18,756 nucleotides of DNA from JARYMI01 sp964550915. Its GTDB lineage: Bacteria; Acidobacteriota; Aminicenantia; Aminicenantales; UBA8522. Positions 1-7,017 of the stretch are shown piece after piece (within the stretch, counting starts at the first letter, position 1; every line of letters begins with the position of its first letter). A model generated the notes under the pieces. It did not search any database and had not been told where the DNA came from. It saw only the letters and a program-made list of their open reading frames with translations. The DNA is taken from positions 1 through 18,756 of the forward strand of contig CAZKBY010000034.1 of the NCBI GenBank assembly GCA_964550915.1, read 5' to 3'. The translations under genes were made by a program, and so were the position numbers.

Positions 1-2
1 CT

Positions 3-413
3 TTTGCCCTCATCTATTTCGGCAGGTTCACCCTGAACATCATGACTCTCGGCGGTCTTGCTCTCGGAGTCGGGATGCTGGTTGATAACGCCATCGTCGT
101 CCTGGAGAACATCTTTCGCCTCCAGGAAACGGGAGTTCCTCCTAAAAAAGCGGCCATCACCGGGAGCCAGGAAGTCCAGGCGGCCATCATCGCCAGCACG
201 CTCACGACGGTGGCAGTGTTCATGCCCATGGTCTTTATCCGCGGCATGACCGGGATCATGTTTAAGCAACTCGCCTATGTCGTCAGCTTTGCCCTCTTCT
301 GCTCGCTCTTCGTCGCTCTGACTCTTGTTCCCATGCTTTCCAGCCGTATGCTTAAGCCAGCGCCGGCATCGAACCCCGACGCGAAAAAGCGGCTGGCAAA
401 AAGAGCTGCCTGA
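3..413 (+). CDS. RND efflux permease, N-terminal half fragment (enters from left edge, ends at in-frame TGA)
   Basis: The reading frame is already open at the window edge, so this is the 3' part of a longer N-terminal half. The visible protein starts near TM4 with the HAE1/AcrB-type proton-relay motif GMLVDNAIVVLEN. TM5 (IIASTLTTVAVFMPMVF) and TM6 (SFALFCSLFVALTLVPML) follow, then a basic cytoplasmic tail ending KKRLAKRAA. RND permeases of this family are inner-membrane, proton-driven exporters of drugs, detergents or peptides and work with a periplasmic adaptor and an outer-membrane channel; no partner is visible here. Normal family members are a single chain of about 1000-1050 residues. This frame stops at TGA 411-413, exactly where the chain should run on into TM7. 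The C-terminal half resumes in the same frame seven sense codons later. Family assignment is secure; whether the gene is intact is not. Confidence 0.9.
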   Translation, partial: FALIYFGRFTLNIMTLGGLALGVGMLVDNAIVVLENIFRLQETGVPPKKAAITGSQEVQAAIIASTLTTVAVFMPMVFIRGMTGIMFKQLAYVVSFALFCSLFVALTLVPMLSSRMLKPAPASNPDAKKRLAKRAA

Positions 414-434
414 GTCCGGCAGGCATTCAAGAAT
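411..434 (+). other. In-frame TGA and 7-codon bridge inside the RND permease gene
   Basis: TGA 411-413 lies between the two halves of one RND gene. The seven codons after it (VRQAFKN if read on) are open and join without a frame change to the C-terminal half at TTG 435. The joined text has the expected order for an RND protein: TM6, cytoplasmic linker, then a LENNYKRLL-like helix leading into TM7. The interruption therefore looks like a single nonsense substitution, a sequencing or assembly error, or a natural split. No convincing Shine-Dalgarno sequence precedes TTG 435. Other genes here end in TGA, so genome-wide TGA reassignment is unlikely. Confidence 0.85.
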
Positions 435-1988
435 TTGGAAAACAATTACAAACGGCTTCTCCACTATGCGCTCGATCATCGTCTCCTTGTCCTTGGGATA
501 ACTGCCGGCCTTCTGGCCGGAAGCATCGCTCTTGTCCGGCTGGTGGGGAGCGAGTTCTTGCCCTCGACTGATGAAGGGGAAGCACGAGTGACGGTGGAAA
601 TGGAAGTCGGAACCAGGCTCGGAATTATGGATGACAAATTCAAGATGATCGCTGATATCATCCGGAAAGAAACACCCGAGATCGAAAGCATTGAGGAAGG
701 CATCGGCGGAGGCGGCTGGCGGGGCACGTCTAACACCGGGAGCATTACCATCAAGCTGAAACCAAAATCCCAGCGATCGAGGTCGAGCGAGGACATTGCC
801 ACAGACCTGAGGTGGAAGCTCTCGAATATTCCCGGAGTCATTATCCGAACCCGGGCCAGCGGCGGCCAGATGATGTTTGGAATGCGCGGCGGGGGAGGTC
901 AGGAAAGGGTTCAGGTCGAGATTCGCGGCTATGACCTCAGAATCGCTGAAGCGCTGGCCCAGCAGGTCAAAAAAATCGTCGAGAATGTCGACGGAATCAC
1001 CGACGTCCGTCTCAGCCGGGAGATAGGGAAACCCGAAGAGCTATTCATCATCGACAGGCAAGCGGCGGCGGACATGAAACTCTCGGTCAATCATATCGGC
1101 AGCACGATCCAGACTGTGCTGACAGGAACCCAGGCCAGCATGTACCGGGAGGGCGGGCACGAATTCAGGATCCTGGTCAAAGTCAAGGACTCGGAACGGA
1201 TGGACATTAACGATATTCTCGACCTGACGCTGACCAACTCCGATGGGCAATCGGTGAGCCTGCGGAATGTCGTCGATACGCGGCCGCGCCGAGGTCCGCT
1301 GAGGATCGAAAGAAGAGACCGGGAGCGGGTCCTGACCATTTCGGCTGAGATCGCCGGCAGGGACCTCGGGTCAATCCTGGGTGACATCCGAGAAGGCCTG
1401 CGTTCTCTTCCCATTCCGAGAGACTTCAGCGTCGGTTTCACCGGAGATTACGAGGAACAGCAGAGAGCCTTCCGGGAGCTGCTCCTCAGCATCACCCTGG
1501 CCATCATGCTGGTCTACATGATTATGGCCATGCTTTATGAGTCGGTGCGCGACCCGCTCATCGTCATGTTCTCGGTTCCGTTGGCCGCCATCGGCGTCAT
1601 TCTGATACTCTTTCTCACGGGCACAACGTTCAACGTCCAGTCTTATATCGGTTGCATCATGCTGGGCGGCATCGTCGTTAACAATGCCATCTTGCTCGTC
1701 GATTGCACGAACCTTCTTCGGCGGCGCGATAAAATGGCCTTACGAGAGGCCATCGAAGAAGCCGGCCGACGGCGTCTCCGTCCGATCCTGATGACGGCCC
1801 TGACGACGATAATGGCCATGATCCCGCTCGCTCTGGGATTGGGCGAGGGAGGCGAGGCTCAGGCTCCTTTAGCCCGGGCTGTTGTCGGAGGCCTGACGAG
1901 CTCGACTCTGATCACCCTGATAATCGTCCCTGTTGTCTATTCTCTCTTCGAAGGAAGAAGGGAAAAAAGGGAACGAGAGACTGTTTAG
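435..1988 (+). CDS. RND efflux permease, C-terminal half (HAE1/SwrC-like)
   Basis: About 517 residues that continue the RND permease beginning upstream. In order: a cytoplasmic helix and TM7 (about 14-36, LLVLGITAGLLAGSIALV); a periplasmic pore/docking region (about 40-345) starting with GSEFLPSTDEGEARV, which is typical of HAE1 pumps; the motif GFTGDYEEQQRAF just before TM8; then TM8-TM12, including PLAAIGVILILFLTG, the GGIVVNNAILLVD segment of TM10 and RRLRPILMTALTTI. The end TLIIVPVVYSLFEGRR is the usual C terminus. The only possible start near the front is TTG at 435 with no clear ribosome binding site, so it is more naturally read as the second part of one gene interrupted by TGA 411-413. 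If expressed separately by reinitiation it would give a two-subunit pump. Substrate cannot be told from sequence. Confidence 0.85.
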   Translation: MENNYKRLLHYALDHRLLVLGITAGLLAGSIALVRLVGSEFLPSTDEGEARVTVEMEVGTRLGIMDDKFKMIADIIRKETPEIESIEEGIGGGGWRGTSNTGSITIKLKPKSQRSRSSEDIATDLRWKLSNIPGVIIRTRASGGQMMFGMRGGGGQERVQVEIRGYDLRIAEALAQQVKKIVENVDGITDVRLSREIGKPEELFIIDRQAAADMKLSVNHIGSTIQTVLTGTQASMYREGGHEFRILVKVKDSERMDINDILDLTLTNSDGQSVSLRNVVDTRPRRGPLRIERRDRERVLTISAEIAGRDLGSILGDIREGLRSLPIPRDFSVGFTGDYEEQQRAFRELLLSITLAIMLVYMIMAMLYESVRDPLIVMFSVPLAAIGVILILFLTGTTFNVQSYIGCIMLGGIVVNNAILLVDCTNLLRRRDKMALREAIEEAGRRRLRPILMTALTTIMAMIPLALGLGEGGEAQAPLARAVVGGLTSSTLITLIIVPVVYSLFEGRREKRERETV

Positions 1989-2000
1989 AGAAGAAGCAAA

Positions 2001-2018
2001 GCCGCCCCCGAAGGCGGC
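2001..2018 (-). terminator. Possible hairpin terminator between convergent RND gene and polysaccharide operon
   Basis: A perfect 6-bp GC stem GCCGCC/GGCGGC with a 6-nt loop lies in the 121-nt gap between two convergent genes. Read on the minus strand it is followed by the T-rich stretch TTTGCTTCTTCT, so it best fits as the end of the leftward operon. On the plus strand no T tract follows directly. The T tract is imperfect, hence moderate to low confidence. Confidence 0.4.
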
Positions 2019-2109
2019 GGAAGACGAAGACAGCAAAAAAAGAAATCTTTTGCGTCGTTGTCCAATTTTGCGACCATTCAAACGTTCAGGTCAATCAAGG
2101 TCCGCGATT

Positions 2110-3465
2110 TCAGAAACGGAAACCAGCACTGAGAAAAAGGAGGTTTCTGGTAAGCTTCCCCTCGGTGCGCCTTGTGTAGTTCAGCTGGAATCTGAACTTT
2201 TCAACAAAAATCCAATCAACGCCGGCAAAAAAAACGGCGCTTGTTGTCACTTTGTAATCCTCTTCGGTGACAATATCAAAGGGTCTTGAGCCCGTCCCCA
2301 ACCCCGCATAAAGGAAGCTCGAGACCGAAACGTACCGGCGCAGGCTCGCTGTCCAGGAGAAATCATCCCCCTCCCCTTTCGGGGTGTAATACCAGCGGAA
2401 GAAGGCAATTTGCTTCCCGAAATAATAGCCAAGGCTTCCGAGATAGATCGAGACCGGGGTTGCCGTGAAATGCATCTTCCGATAACCCAACGAGATATCC
2501 CAGGAGGTTAGGATTCCTTGGGTGACCTCCAGCATGAAAGAATGCTCGGGAAAATGGACAGCCTTTGGAGAATAGGTCGCGTTCATGGTGGCGTAGGCCC
2601 GATCCCAAAGCCCCGGGTAAAACTCGACTTCAAACTGATGGTCACTTTGTCTGAATCGCTCGGTCAGATCTGCCTTTAGAATCACAGGACCAAGCTGGGG
2701 AAGACGAACCTGAAAAGCCAACCGGTCATCAACGTAATCGGCACGGCCATCGCTGAAGGATTCCACCTGGCGCTCATAACGGATTTCAGGCCTATCTTTG
2801 TGCCGCGGGGTGGCCAAACTTAGAGCTTGTTTGTATTCCTCTTTGTGAGGCTCGATGCTGAGAGCCAAGCGAAAATATTTGCGGGCCCGATCATAGTTGC
2901 CGCTCCACAGGTGGACGCGGCCCAGCCTGAAGCAGACGTCTGCTTGCCCTTCTGGCCCTTGTTGCAAGGCGGCGACCTGCTCATAGAATGATATGGCCCG
3001 CCCGTAATCACCCTGCCAGGACGAGACTTCAGCCAGACCGGTTAAAGCTTCTGAATGGCGGGGCGAAATTTCGAGCACCTTCAGGTAACCGGCTTCAGCG
3101 ACATCATAGTGTTTGCTCCAGGACTCGACGCGCGCCTGGAAAAGAAGGACATCGATGTCCCGGGGAAAGCGGGCCGCCAGTTTGTTGAGGACAGCCAGCG
3201 CCTCGTCCCGTCTGTTCGAAAAGGCATATGCCTGGCTGAGGAGAAAATGATAGTCATAATTTTCCGGGTCTTGGGCGAGCTTCTCCCGGCACATTTTTAT
3301 TGCCAGATCGAAATTGTTTCCCCGAATTGCCTGGCGGACGTCTTCGACCGACTCGTCCTCGCCGGGAGTCGCAGCCACGTTCAGGGCTCCAATATACAAT
3401 ATCGACAGAAAAAATAGAAACAGAGGGATAAACGGGAACCCAAAACCACGGCGGCCATTCTCCAC
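2110..3465 (-). CDS. TPR-domain protein with YaiO-type outer-membrane beta-barrel
   Basis: A 451-residue protein from GTG 3465-3463. That start is preferred because GGAGGTGAG lies just upstream (3480-3472), it starts 2 nt after the glycosyltransferase stop, and it leaves a clean signal peptide (MENGRRGFGF, then a hydrophobic core ending near ALNVAA). A longer frame from 3528 would overlap the glycosyltransferase by 60 nt. Residues about 41-219 are tetratricopeptide-like repeats (for example NFDLAIKMCREKLAQDPENY and NYDRARKYFRLALSIEP). Residues about 227-451 are alternating beta-strands of the YaiO outer-membrane barrel type, ending GFRF with the terminal aromatic recognised by the BAM machinery. 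The layout, periplasmic TPRs followed by a barrel, parallels PgaA and related polysaccharide exporters. As last gene of the operon, after a processive glycosyltransferase, it is probably the outer-membrane export partner. The role is inferred; YaiO itself has no settled function. Confidence 0.85.
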   Translation of the reverse strand: MENGRRGFGFPFIPLFLFFLSILYIGALNVAATPGEDESVEDVRQAIRGNNFDLAIKMCREKLAQDPENYDYHFLLSQAYAFSNRRDEALAVLNKLAARFPRDIDVLLFQARVESWSKHYDVAEAGYLKVLEISPRHSEALTGLAEVSSWQGDYGRAISFYEQVAALQQGPEGQADVCFRLGRVHLWSGNYDRARKYFRLALSIEPHKEEYKQALSLATPRHKDRPEIRYERQVESFSDGRADYVDDRLAFQVRLPQLGPVILKADLTERFRQSDHQFEVEFYPGLWDRAYATMNATYSPKAVHFPEHSFMLEVTQGILTSWDISLGYRKMHFTATPVSIYLGSLGYYFGKQIAFFRWYYTPKGEGDDFSWTASLRRYVSVSSFLYAGLGTGSRPFDIVTEEDYKVTTSAVFFAGVDWIFVEKFRFQLNYTRRTEGKLTRNLLFLSAGFRF

Positions 3466-3467
3466 GA

Positions 3468-4883
3468 CTATCTCACCTCCGCAAAGCCTCTCCTTGTCAT
3501 CTGCCCCCACTCCTTTTTCCCCCGCCAATAGTCAAAGAAAGCTTTTGCCCGGACGAGCGCCAGGAACTGGCGGTAGAGGACGTTCTCTAGCAAGCTAAAA
3601 AACACGATGGTCAGGATATCCCCCAAACGAGGGTAACGATAGGAAGAGTACTCTTCGAGAAGGACGGCCAGCAACGAGAGCAGCGTCCCAAGGACAAGGG
3701 CGACGAGGAAAAAGAGCAGGGCAAAGGGATAATTGACCCCTCCGAAAATAAGGCAAAAAAGAAAAATTCCATAACCAGCGATCTCAATAAACGGGCCAAG
3801 CATTTCGAAAACAAAATAAAAAGGCATGGCCAGCAACCCCGTGACTCCGTAGCGCGGATTGAAAAGCATCTTCAAGTTATGGCCGAGGGCATCGATGAGG
3901 CCCCGATGCCATCTGTTCCGCTGTCGTACCAGAATTCTCAGGGATTCTGGGGCCTCGGTCCAGCAGATAGGGTCAGGAATGAAACGAATATCGAAAGGCG
4001 TCTTCATGTTGTGGAGATGACGTCTTAACCTGACCACCAGATCGACGTCTTCACCAATCGTCCCGGGCCTATAACCTCCACACTGGAGGACGACGTCTTT
4101 CCGAAAGAGGCCGAAAGCACCGGAGATGATGAGGATGCTCCGGAGCATGCTCAGCCCGAGACGCCCCCCGAGAAAAGCCCGAAGGTATTCGATAACCTGG
4201 AAGCAAGCCAAGGCATTGCGAGGCGTCCGAACATGAGTGATCTGACCTCCTCCGACAACACAGCCGTTGCTCAGCCTGATGATCCCGCCGGCGGCGACGA
4301 GGCGGTCCGGATCCTCAAGAAACGGCCGAACGATTTTCAGCAACGCATCTCGCTCGAGCAACGAATCGCTGTCCACGGCGCAAAAGAGAGGATAGCGAGA
4401 GACATTCAGCCCGGCGTTCAAAGCGTCGGCCTTTTGACCGTTCACCTTGTCAACGACGACCAGCTTAGGGCAAGAGGGCGAGAGATAAATACCTCGCACA
4501 GGCTTTGTTTCGAGGACCCTGCGGAAGACCCGCCTGGTTTTTTCAAGATGGAAGAAGCGGATAAGTTTCTCCAATGTCAGGTCGGTTGACCCGTCATTGA
4601 CAACGATGACTTCGAAGAGGGGATACTCCAGCGCCAGCAACGATTTGACGCTATCGACGATCGTTTTTTCCTCGTTATAAGCTGGGGCGATGACCGAGAT
4701 GGGTTTGACAAGAGGCAGGCGGAAGACATCGTGAAAACTGACGTAGGTCGTAAGATGCTGGTAACGAAAAATCCCGATCAGGGAAAGAATCGTGAACAGA
4801 AAATAGAAGAGGTTGATGGCCAGGAAATAGACCAGGATGACCAGACTCACGGGCTGGAGGAATCTGCTTAAAGCGTCTGCCAT
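3468..4883 (-). CDS. Membrane-bound processive family-2 glycosyltransferase (PgaC/BcsA-like)
   Basis: 471 residues. An N-terminal membrane segment (about 13-38) is followed by a cytoplasmic GT-A domain. Visible catalytic features are VNDGSTD (95-101, nucleotide-sugar binding), DSDS (171-174, the DxD metal site), GED (277-279, general base) and RQRNRW (320-325, the Q/RxxRW signature of processive synthases). Hydrophobic segments follow at about 345-366, 368-409 and 422-440. This is the arrangement of PNAG, cellulose and hyaluronan synthases, which polymerise sugars from UDP-sugars and push the chain across the inner membrane. There is no C-terminal PilZ domain, so c-di-GMP control is not evident in this subunit. 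ATG 4883 is preceded by GGGGTGA and lies 3 nt after the stop of the HEAT gene. The sugar used cannot be told from sequence. E. coli has a comparable YaiO/YaiP pairing, which supports a partnership with the downstream barrel gene. Confidence 0.9.
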   Translation of the reverse strand: MADALSRFLQPVSLVILVYFLAINLFYFLFTILSLIGIFRYQHLTTYVSFHDVFRLPLVKPISVIAPAYNEEKTIVDSVKSLLALEYPLFEVIVVNDGSTDLTLEKLIRFFHLEKTRRVFRRVLETKPVRGIYLSPSCPKLVVVDKVNGQKADALNAGLNVSRYPLFCAVDSDSLLERDALLKIVRPFLEDPDRLVAAGGIIRLSNGCVVGGGQITHVRTPRNALACFQVIEYLRAFLGGRLGLSMLRSILIISGAFGLFRKDVVLQCGGYRPGTIGEDVDLVVRLRRHLHNMKTPFDIRFIPDPICWTEAPESLRILVRQRNRWHRGLIDALGHNLKMLFNPRYGVTGLLAMPFYFVFEMLGPFIEIAGYGIFLFCLIFGGVNYPFALLFFLVALVLGTLLSLLAVLLEEYSSYRYPRLGDILTIVFFSLLENVLYRQFLALVRAKAFFDYWRGKKEWGQMTRRGFAEVR

Positions 4884-4886
4884 CGT

Positions 4887-5948
4887 TCACCCCGCTTCTT
4901 CCAGAATGGCCATCTCATTCAGGACCATGAGGGACATATCGCGAGCAAAACGGTCTTCCGTTTGAACCGCCACTCTTTTGAGCCGCCGGATTCCCTCCCA
5001 TCCCATCCCGGCTAGAGCCTTGGCGCCATTGTACCGGACAAACCAGTGGGGAGAGAAAAGAGATTTAGATAGCACATCGATCGTCTCGGGACTCTTGAGA
5101 TACCCCAAGCTCTTAACGGCTTGGCACTGAACTTCCCAGGCATCGTCCCGCACGAGGTTGAGCAGAATTTCGACGGAATCGGGGACGAGGAGCCTCCCCA
5201 AGGCGCGGGCCACTTTGATCCTGATTTCTTTATCGGGGTGAACGGCCCAGGGATGAAGATCCTGAGCCAGTGACCGGAGAGGAACAGCGCCGATGAGCTC
5301 GATCAGCAGGCCGATTTTTTCAAGCGGAAGATTGCGCTTCATGTATTTTTGAACGTACGGCGCTATCTTTTCGCCAAGCCCGAGCATGATGTTGTAATAA
5401 GCCCTGACGGCATGGCCCGAATCGTGTTCGAACACCCTAAAAATAAACTCAAGCGTGACGGGGTCAGACACCCGGAAGAGCGTTATGATGGTCGTGAGTC
5501 TGACGATGGGTTTGTCGCGAAGGACCTTGAAGAGGAGCGAGCTTTCAGCCGGATCGAAGAACGCAAAGAACAGCCGGGCCCCTTTTAGACGCCTGATGGT
5601 CCAGAATGAGGAGAGGTTTTTCAGGCACTTGTCTTTAAGAGCCAGATCGAAGATGATCTTCAAACGATCCCTGGCCGCACCGCTCAATACCTGTCCATAG
5701 TTCAGGAGAACACTCGTTAACACCGAGGGATGGAACTTGTATTTCAGGGCCACGAGACGAGCCGGTTCAGAACTGGAGGCGGCGATAGCTTCCAGGACAT
5801 CTTTCTCGATCGCCTGATAAAGGCCATCCGATAGGCGGCGCTTGTAATCCATGACGATTCGCCTTGCGACAATATAACTGAAAAGACAGAAAGACAGCAG
5901 GAGAAGAAAGCCAAGGCTATAAGCAACTATTATGAGAGAGGGATTCAT
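4887..5948 (-). CDS. Membrane-anchored HEAT-repeat protein of polysaccharide operon
   Basis: 353 residues. An N-terminal membrane segment (about 4-28, SLIIVAYSLGFLLLLSFCLF) is followed at once by basic residues ARRIVMDYKRR, so by the positive-inside rule the bulk of the protein should face the cytoplasm. The rest is helical. Clear HEAT-like repeats occupy about 229-345 (for example DKEIRIKVARALGRLLVPDS and DAWEVQCQAVKSLGYLKSPE), with weaker helical pairs before them. HEAT repeats are protein-binding solenoids and no enzyme motif is visible. The start ATG overlaps the stop of the response regulator (ATGA), indicating translational coupling, and the glycosyltransferase follows after 3 nt. It may be a scaffold linking the regulator to the synthase; this is inference from gene order and topology. 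Confidence 0.8.
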   Translation of the reverse strand: MNPSLIIVAYSLGFLLLLSFCLFSYIVARRIVMDYKRRLSDGLYQAIEKDVLEAIAASSSEPARLVALKYKFHPSVLTSVLLNYGQVLSGAARDRLKIIFDLALKDKCLKNLSSFWTIRRLKGARLFFAFFDPAESSLLFKVLRDKPIVRLTTIITLFRVSDPVTLEFIFRVFEHDSGHAVRAYYNIMLGLGEKIAPYVQKYMKRNLPLEKIGLLIELIGAVPLRSLAQDLHPWAVHPDKEIRIKVARALGRLLVPDSVEILLNLVRDDAWEVQCQAVKSLGYLKSPETIDVLSKSLFSPHWFVRYNGAKALAGMGWEGIRRLKRVAVQTEDRFARDMSLMVLNEMAILEEAG

Positions 5949-6826
5949 GCGAGGGAATTCAGGTTTTTGTTGATTTTGGCCAGTAAGACCTGGGGTGAAA
6001 AGGGCTTCGTGATGTAGTCGACGGCGCCCGTTTCTAACCCGCTGAGCACATCGGCTTCCTCGGCCAGCGAACTGAGGATGATCACGGGAATATGGGCGCT
6101 TGATGGGTCTTTCTGGAGAATCGAAAGGAATTGAAACCCGTTGAGGTCGGGCATCATGATGTCAAGGAGAATAAGATCCGGCTTTTCCTGGAAGGCCTTT
6201 TTGAGTCCCTCGGCGCCCGCGAGCGAAGCGCAGACAGTGAAATTTTCTCTTTCTAAGAAATGGGAGATAACTCTAACCGTGGTCGAATCGTCGTCCACGA
6301 CCAAGATCTTCTTCTTTCTCGACTCGGGAGATGGAGAAGCGAGAGGAACTTCCGTTTTTCTGCTTTTCAAAGGGCGCGAGCTTTCGAGAAGCTTCTTAAT
6401 GGTCAATAACCTCTCCAGCTCACGATCAGGCTGGAATGCCCGGGGCTCTTTCTGATTACTCGGGTCAGAAACATCATAATCCCCGAGGACCTGCCGAGAC
6501 TTTTCCGGGCCAACGTTTTCCCGCTGGCCATGGTCGTATTGCTTCAGACGATCAATAATGTTTTCCAGTTCCTTGACTTTAATGAGCTCGGCGAATGCCG
6601 CGTTCGTCAGTTTCTCCATTTTTGCCCTGAGTTCAGCGGCATTTCTTTGATGAGAGTCTGCTTCTTCCCGAATTTGTTTAATCATTCTTGCCAGTTCATT
6701 CCTATCGGGAGTCAGATGGGTTCCGAGATGGAGCTTTTCTCTCCCGGGCTCACGGTTTAGAGTCCTGGCCGCTCGGTTTTTCTGGAGATGGAGCTGCGGA
6801 GGCTCGGTCCTTAACACGTTTTTCAT
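5945..6826 (-). CDS. Response regulator with N-terminal coiled coil and C-terminal receiver, no output domain
   Basis: 293 residues. Residues about 42-97 are charged, heptad-rich helix (likely coiled coil), followed by a disordered linker to about 170. A complete CheY-like receiver fills 172-293: acidic pocket VVDDD (176-180), phosphoacceptor D222 in LLDIMMPD, switch S252/S253 in ILSSLAEE and K274 in ITKPF. All residues needed for phosphorylation are present. There is no DNA-binding, GGDEF, EAL or other output domain, so it probably works by protein contact. It is the first gene of the leftward operon and its TGA overlaps the ATG of the HEAT gene. Upstream spacing to a ribosome binding site is poor (AGGA about 13 nt before ATG). 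No histidine kinase is in the window. Domain call is firm; the target is inferred to be the co-encoded HEAT protein or synthase. Confidence 0.9.
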   Translation of the reverse strand: MKNVLRTEPPQLHLQKNRAARTLNREPGREKLHLGTHLTPDRNELARMIKQIREEADSHQRNAAELRAKMEKLTNAAFAELIKVKELENIIDRLKQYDHGQRENVGPEKSRQVLGDYDVSDPSNQKEPRAFQPDRELERLLTIKKLLESSRPLKSRKTEVPLASPSPESRKKKILVVDDDSTTVRVISHFLERENFTVCASLAGAEGLKKAFQEKPDLILLDIMMPDLNGFQFLSILQKDPSSAHIPVIILSSLAEEADVLSGLETGAVDYITKPFSPQVLLAKINKNLNSLA

Positions 6827-6849
6827 GCCAATTCTTCATTCCTATGGGG

Positions 6850-6872
6850 CTGATGTTTTATATTTTCATCAG
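6850..6872 (-). promoter_or_regulatory. Inverted repeat around TATAAA upstream of the response-regulator operon
   Basis: Perfect 6-nt arms CTGATG and CATCAG are separated by 11 AT-rich bases. On the minus strand the spacer contains TATAAA (6862-6857), which could be a -10 element starting RNA about 23 nt before the ATG. The matching -35 is weak (TTTTGC at 16 nt). Arms flanking a -10 would suit a repressor operator. Suggestive only. Confidence 0.3.
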
Positions 6873-6886
6873 ATAAAAGCAAAATG

Positions 6887-6925
6887 CTATCCTCCTCGGC
6901 GATGATTTAAGGGGGGATTTTTCAT
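6887..6925 (-). other. Possible 12-codon leader ORF upstream of the response regulator
   Basis: A minus-strand ATG at 6925 with a near-perfect ribosome binding site (GGAGGAGGAG at 6940-6931, 5-nt spacing) opens MKNPPLNHRRGG and stops at TAG 6889-6887, 60 nt before the response regulator. It is far too short to judge by coding statistics. The strong ribosome binding site is the only evidence, and purine-rich runs occur by chance. It is recorded because the same site is the 3' arm of the hairpin listed next. Confidence 0.25.
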
Positions 6926-6932
6926 TCTTTCT

Positions 6933-6952
6933 CCTCCTCCGAAAAGGGGAGG
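6933..6952 (-). promoter_or_regulatory. Hairpin that would cover the ribosome binding site of the leader ORF
   Basis: On the minus strand CCTCCCC (6952-6946), loop TTTTCG, then GAGGAGG (6939-6933) forms a 7-bp stem with one G-U pair. The 3' arm is part of the ribosome binding site of the 12-codon leader ORF. It could control translation of the leader if transcription begins upstream of it; no good minus-strand promoter was found there. Confidence 0.25.
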
Positions 6953-7017
6953 CCGGATGGTCGCCACGCAAAATCGGCCATTGGCTAAATGACAAATCTC
7001 CGATTGGCGAAAGCCGT

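Noticed and set aside
411..413. Genome-wide TGA recoding or selenocysteine at this codon
   Set aside because: Several other genes here end naturally at TGA, including ATGA overlaps. The position is a non-catalytic linker and no selenocysteine-insertion hairpin was recognised just downstream.
2034..2055. AAAAGA-AA-TCTTTT as a terminator
   Set aside because: It is AT-only with a loop too small to form the full stem and no following T tract; the nearby GC hairpin is a better candidate.
1933..2289. 118-residue + strand open frame across the end of the RND gene into the YaiO gene
   Set aside because: It starts inside the RND gene in another frame, overlaps the conserved end of the YaiO barrel on the opposite strand and shows no family pattern.
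3055..3598. Overlapping + strand frames within the TPR/YaiO and glycosyltransferase genes
   Set aside because: They are shadows of strongly supported minus-strand genes.
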